Shown here in pieces: positions 54,304 to 57,302 of a DNA stretch of 57,302 nucleotides. The position numbers and the translations under genes were made by a program. The notes under the pieces were generated by a model. The model saw only the letters and a program-made list of their open reading frames with translations. It searched no databases and was not told the DNA's origin. The first letter of the stretch is position 1. Each line of letters opens with the position of its first letter. The stretch comes from Bacteroides sp. (lineage in GTDB: Bacteria; Bacteroidota; Bacteroidia; Bacteroidales; Bacteroidaceae). The stretch is taken from the NCBI GenBank assembly GCA_021201335.1, contig JAJQFD010000015.1:1-57302 (forward strand), read 5' to 3'.

Positions 54304-54759
54304 TTAGTTGATTTTTTTCAGATATTCTGACCAAATTATTGCAGCTCCTTCTATTATTTTCAAGCAAGGACGTTTAGTATAATACTCATCCGTCCGTTCA
54401 TCCGGTTTAGATATTACCGGAGTATTTTTTACCAACTTAAGCAGTTTGGAACAATTTAATGAACCGTTTCTTTCCTTAAAAATCGCCGCCAGTTTTTGTA
54501 CCAGATCATAATTTTTAGCTTTACTTTCGGTATCTTCTCCACTGACAGCACCTGTTTCCAATCCCGCCAAAATAAATAATCCACATGCAGCTCCGCATGT
54601 TTCACGCATCCGACCGATTCCTCCTCCAAAAGAAGCCGATACACGTAAAGCTTGTTCTTCCGTTAACCCATACATATCAGCAAAAGCGGCTGTTATGGAT
54701 TGTGCACAATTATATCCTTGCTTAAATAATATTTTTGCTTTTTCTACTCTGTTTTCCAT
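54304..54759 (-). CDS. C_GCAxxG_C_C family protein
   Basis: This 151-residue protein has the family's spaced cysteines: Cys18 (GYNCAQS), Cys55 and Cys59 (ETCGAACG), then NCSKLL and RPCLKIIEGAA. These probably bind a metal or an iron-sulfur cluster. FGGGIGRMRETCGA is characteristic. Members are often linked to redox or selenium/arsenic chemistry, but none has a firm function. It is transcribed divergently from the YjbQ gene with a 46-bp gap. Confidence 0.9.
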   Translation of the reverse strand: MENRVEKAKILFKQGYNCAQSITAAFADMYGLTEEQALRVSASFGGGIGRMRETCGAACGLFILAGLETGAVSGEDTESKAKNYDLVQKLAAIFKERNGSLNCSKLLKLVKNTPVISKPDERTDEYYTKRPCLKIIEGAAIIWSEYLKKIN

Positions 54760-54777
54760 TTATTATATGTTTTTGCT

Positions 54778-54785
54778 TACATTTG
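54778..54785 (+). promoter_or_regulatory. -7 element of the YjbQ gene
   Basis: TACATTTG fits TAnnTTTG and lies 20 bp before the ATG. No TTTG was found at the expected -33 distance. Confidence 0.45.
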
Positions 54786-54805
54786 CAAATTAAATTTCAC
54801 AAATT

Positions 54806-55213
54806 ATGGCAACGACTTTTGATATACAATTAGCCCACTATCCACGTGGATTTCATTTAATTACCCGAAATATTGTTTCACAATTACCTCTCTTGCCGGA
54901 AAATGGCTTGTTAGTCGTCTTTATCAAGCATACATCAGCAGCATTAACTATCAATGAAAATGCTGATTCGGATGTAAGAGAAGATTTCAACACTTTCTTC
55001 AATAAATTAGTTCCGGATGGAGCACCTTATTTTATCCATACCAGTGAAGGTCCGGATGACATGAGTGCTCATATTAAAGCATCCTTCTTGGGTTCTTCTG
55101 TGACAATACCCATTAAAAATCATCGACTAAACCTAGGTACCTGGCAGGGTATTTATCTTTGTGAGTTTCGTGACGGTGGTTATTCCAGAAAACTTAGTAT
55201 TACTATTATATAA
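54806..55213 (+). CDS. YjbQ/UPF0047 family protein (secondary thiamine-phosphate synthase type)
   Basis: This 135-residue single-domain protein has the UPF0047 features: LVVFIKHTSAALTINENADSDVREDF (in consecutive pieces), HTSEGPDDMSAHIKASFLGSSVTIPI and LGTWQGIYLCEFRDGG. Conserved His, Asp and Glu residues form a putative active site. The family can complement thiamine-phosphate synthase weakly; its true role is unsettled. The gene is convergent with xth, with only a 10-bp gap. Confidence 0.93.
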   Translation: MATTFDIQLAHYPRGFHLITRNIVSQLPLLPENGLLVVFIKHTSAALTINENADSDVREDFNTFFNKLVPDGAPYFIHTSEGPDDMSAHIKASFLGSSVTIPIKNHRLNLGTWQGIYLCEFRDGGYSRKLSITII

Positions 55214-55223
55214 TATTGGCTTT

Positions 55224-55988
55224 TTAAGATTGAACCTCGAGAATTACCGGACAATGATCCGAATAACTCACTTCACTCTGGATTGTAACATCTTTTAATA
55301 AAGGAACGACAGGCTCAGTCACCATAAAATAATCTAAGCGCCAGCCTTTATTATTAGCTCGCGCATTGAAACGGTAACTCCACCACGTATATTCCTGATT
55401 TTCGGGATATAAATAACGAAAAGAATCCGTAAATCCTTCAGAAAGAAAACGTGTCATCCATTCCCGTTCTTCTGGTAAAAAGCCACTGTTCTTAGCATTC
55501 CGAATCGGGTCGTGAATATCAATGGGCTCATGACAAATATTATAATCTCCGCAAATAATAAGATTATGACGAGTCTCGCACAATTTAAGAATATACTGCT
55601 GAAAAGCATCCAGCCAGAACATTTTAAAAGCTTGTCTTTCCTCTCCACTGGTTCCTGAAGGATGATATACACTTATAACTGAAAGATCACCATAATCAGC
55701 TCTAATAAATCGTCCTTCCTGATCATAAGCCTCTATTCCGATGCCATATTCAACATGATCGGGCTTTTGCTTGGTTAATATAGCCACGCCACTATATCCT
55801 TTTTTCTGAGCACAATAAAGATAAGAATGATATCCCAATTCTTCAAAAAGACTTAATGGATATTGATCCGATTGCAGTTTCGTTTCCTGCAAACAAAGCA
55901 CATCCGGTTGCTCTTTAATTAACCATTCGGGCAAGCCCTTGGTTATGGCCGCTCGTAAACCATTTACATTATAAGTTGCTATTTTCAT
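55224..55988 (-). CDS. xth: Exodeoxyribonuclease III / AP endonuclease
   Basis: This 254-residue protein has the exonuclease-endonuclease-phosphatase fold: TYNVNGLRAAITKGLPEWL, CLQETKLQ with the metal-binding Glu, GYSGVAIL, CGDYNICHEPIDIHDP, WTWWSYRFNARANNKGWRLDYF-like core (here TWWSYR and WRLDYF), and the catalytic SDHCPV. It repairs abasic sites. Its start overlaps the end of the upstream MGMT gene by 20 bp, which makes a small DNA-repair operon. Confidence 0.95.
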   Translation of the reverse strand: MKIATYNVNGLRAAITKGLPEWLIKEQPDVLCLQETKLQSDQYPLSLFEELGYHSYLYCAQKKGYSGVAILTKQKPDHVEYGIGIEAYDQEGRFIRADYGDLSVISVYHPSGTSGEERQAFKMFWLDAFQQYILKLCETRHNLIICGDYNICHEPIDIHDPIRNAKNSGFLPEEREWMTRFLSEGFTDSFRYLYPENQEYTWWSYRFNARANNKGWRLDYFMVTEPVVPLLKDVTIQSEVSYSDHCPVILEVQS

Positions 55989-56547
55989 AATTCAAAATTA
56001 ATTGCTTTTTATCTAATCCCCAACGAAATCCTCCTAATCCTCCACCTGTTCGGATTACTCTGTGGCAAGGGATTAGATAAGCAATCGGATTACTCCCCAT
56101 AGCTGATCCTACTGCGCGACATGCTTTTGGATTACCAACTTTCATGGCAATATCTCTGTAAGTAACACATTCTCCAAAAGGGATATCAAGAAGCTTTTGC
56201 CAAACTTTGTGTTGAAATGGTGTACCTTTCAGACAAAGTTTTATGGACGGCATTTGTGTCCAGTCTCCGCACAGAGGCGTCAATGCTTGTTGATGTAATT
56301 CTACATTTTGTTCCAGAAAGATAGCGGAGGAATAATAGGATTTTAGCATTTCAAGGGCCTTTTTTCTTTTATCGATAAGGGCCAAAAAACAAAGTCCTTC
56401 ATTAGTGGAACCTATAAGAACATCTCCAAAAGGAGAATCGCCAAAACTATAGAACACGGTAAGTGTTTCATTTTCAGAAGCATTTTTATCCAAGGGCATT
56501 TTCTTGATTTCGATAAATTGTTTGTGCGATATGCCTCGTTTATTCAT
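55969..56547 (-). CDS. Methylated-DNA--protein-cysteine methyltransferase
   Basis: This protein removes alkyl groups from O6-alkylguanine onto its own cysteine in IPCHRVIRTGG. FQHKVWQKLLDIPFGECVTYRDIA and AVGSAMGSNPIAYL are family motifs. The open frame reaches a GTG at 56586, but that GTG overlaps a TAAATTTG promoter element, so I place the start at the ATG at 56547 (192 residues). The N-terminal RGISHKQFIEIKKM resembles the joint between the AraC helix-turn-helix and MGMT parts in Ada-like proteins, so the gene may derive from a longer Ada. It overlaps xth by 20 bp. Confidence 0.9.
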   Translation of the reverse strand: MNKRGISHKQFIEIKKMPLDKNASENETLTVFYSFGDSPFGDVLIGSTNEGLCFLALIDKRKKALEMLKSYYSSAIFLEQNVELHQQALTPLCGDWTQMPSIKLCLKGTPFQHKVWQKLLDIPFGECVTYRDIAMKVGNPKACRAVGSAMGSNPIAYLIPCHRVIRTGGGLGGFRWGLDKKQLILNYENSNL

Positions 56548-56585
56548 ATATAACTTAAATTGATGGAAGCTAGATTCTGTCCTCA

Positions 56586-56629
56586 CAAATTTACAGGATA
56601 ATTTTAAATATCTGCATGGATATTTAAAA
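56586..56629 (-). promoter_or_regulatory. -7 element and inverted repeat upstream of the MGMT gene
   Basis: TAAATTTG (minus strand, 56586-56593) fits the -7 consensus. Just upstream is an 11-bp inverted repeat TTTTAAATATC/GATATTTAAAA with a 6-nt spacer (56602-56629). The repeat may be an operator for this promoter or the terminator of the decayed regulator gene before it. Confidence 0.45.
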
Positions 56630-56660
56630 ATGTGGAGTAATATATGAATTCTTTTGAGGC

Positions 56661-57246
56661 CTACTTTATATCCATCTCTACATCTGCTAAATTCTTCCGG
56701 ATAAACTCCTTAGGAGACATATCATAACACTTAAAACTTTAGCAAATAAGATGCAGAGCTAAATCCAACGTAATAAGCCACTTCACTGATTCTAAACTCA
56801 CTTTCTAAAAGGAGCTTACAAGCCCTCTTTTATCGATAGTTTCTTAAATACTCTCCAAGAGTGACGATGCAAATAGCTATCAATTTCCTTTGTAAATTAG
56901 ATCAGCTGATTCCTACCACATCTGTTAAAGATTCTACAGAAAAGTTTCATTGGAAAGATGCTTCTCTATATCATCATTCAGCTTATTCAGGAAAATTTCA
57001 TCCCCTCTGTTTGTTGCAAGCATGGAACAAGAATTTAAGGGAAAGCGATTGAAAGCTTCCAGTATAGTCTTCCAGTTGTGTGATCTGCTTTATGTTTACA
57101 TTCAAATAATTCACTCCTCCATCTTCTGTGGCAATCCACATATTTCCTTTTTTGTCTTCACAAAATTGGCTGACTGCCTTACTGGAAAGCATGCCATGCA
57201 TCATATCGGAATAATACGTTTCCATCATCAATGAAGACACATTCAA
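56661..57246 (-). pseudogene. Decayed hybrid two-component regulator (beta-propeller and AraC pieces)
   Basis: On the minus strand a sensor-propeller fragment (MLSSKAVSQFCEDKKGNMWIATEDGG split over 57180-57110, then VNYLN) runs almost directly into the start of an AraC-type HTH (EIFLNKLNDDIEKHLSNETF near 57000-56941). Further pieces in shifted frames read CKLLLESEFRISEVAYYVGF (56820-56761) and DMSPKEFIRKNLADVEMDIK up to a stop at 56661. The kinase, dimerisation and receiver domains are missing, and frameshifts and stops interrupt the rest. It is the relic of a regulator that would normally control a polysaccharide utilisation locus. Confidence 0.75.
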
Positions 57247-57266
57247 GTAATTAATTCAAGTTGCTA
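57247..57266 (-). repeat. 20-bp repeat, mate of 35-54
   Basis: The complement of this segment is TAGCAACTTGAATTAATTAC, identical to 35-54 on the plus strand. It abuts the propeller end of the decayed regulator, so it may mark the edge of a deletion or insertion. The last 36 bp of the window hold nothing recognisable. Confidence 0.6.
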
Positions 57267-57302
57267 GCTATAATATTTATAAACAAAAACGGTCAATCCA
57301 TT

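Overview
The window reads as a chromosomal segment of an AT-rich, gut-type Bacteroidales (Bacteroidota). The evidence is a SusC/SusD pair with lipoprotein partners, BACON and DUF4302 proteins, an Mfa/Fim-type fimbrial operon with DUF3575 and DUF3868 accessory proteins, a decayed hybrid two-component regulator, a Na+-NQR operon, and promoters of the TAnnTTTG (-7) class typical of the phylum. I cannot name the genus. No tRNA, rRNA, CRISPR array, prophage or complete IS was seen.

Layout. (1) 343-9405, minus strand: SusC -> SusD -> HExxH zinc metallohydrolase lipoprotein -> DUF4302 lipoprotein -> triple-BACON lipoprotein -> small lipoprotein, one tight outer-membrane uptake operon. (2) 10246-10913: a 64-residue charged ORF, a 137-nt imperfect palindromic element and the nqr terminator. 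(3) 10914-16738, minus: nqrABCDEF, the Na+-pumping NADH:quinone oxidoreductase. (4) 17058-18799: GlsB/YeaQ-like and YtxH-like stress proteins, then a convergent, overlapping HipA-like kinase/DUF3037 pair. (5) 18962-21325: lipoprotein GH20 hexosaminidase with a terminator. (6) 21449-21540: four 23-bp direct repeats. They precede a 16-kb plus-strand catabolic cluster (21866-37772): GH127, MFS, GH78-like, DapA/NanA-family aldolase, sodium symporter, beta-helix (GH141-like), GH31, URO-D-like methyltransferase, corrinoid protein, second sodium symporter. (7) 38789-47282, plus: fimbrial operon with a degenerate ROK protein at its end. (8) 48074-56547: M48/LemA, aldo/keto reductase, nhaA-lepA, small wHTH protein, C_GCAxxG_C_C protein, YjbQ, xth and an MGMT gene. 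(9) 56661-57246: remains of a hybrid two-component regulator.

How it may work together. The catabolic cluster has no SusC/SusD. Only GH127 and the beta-helix protein carry signal peptides; GH78 and GH31 look cytoplasmic. This suggests trimming outside, uptake of small glycosides by MFS/SSS porters, and final cleavage inside. The adjacent URO-D-like protein and DxHxxG corrinoid protein suggest that a methylated sugar or methoxylated aglycone is demethylated through cobalamin. This is the strongest candidate for an undescribed system in the window.

Caution. Five otherwise well-preserved genes (SusD start, YtxH-like, GH78, GH31, DUF3868) are each broken by a single apparent frameshift, four of them inside A7, A8 or G8 runs. 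Homopolymer sequencing error, slippage/phase variation and real inactivation cannot be told apart from one sequence.
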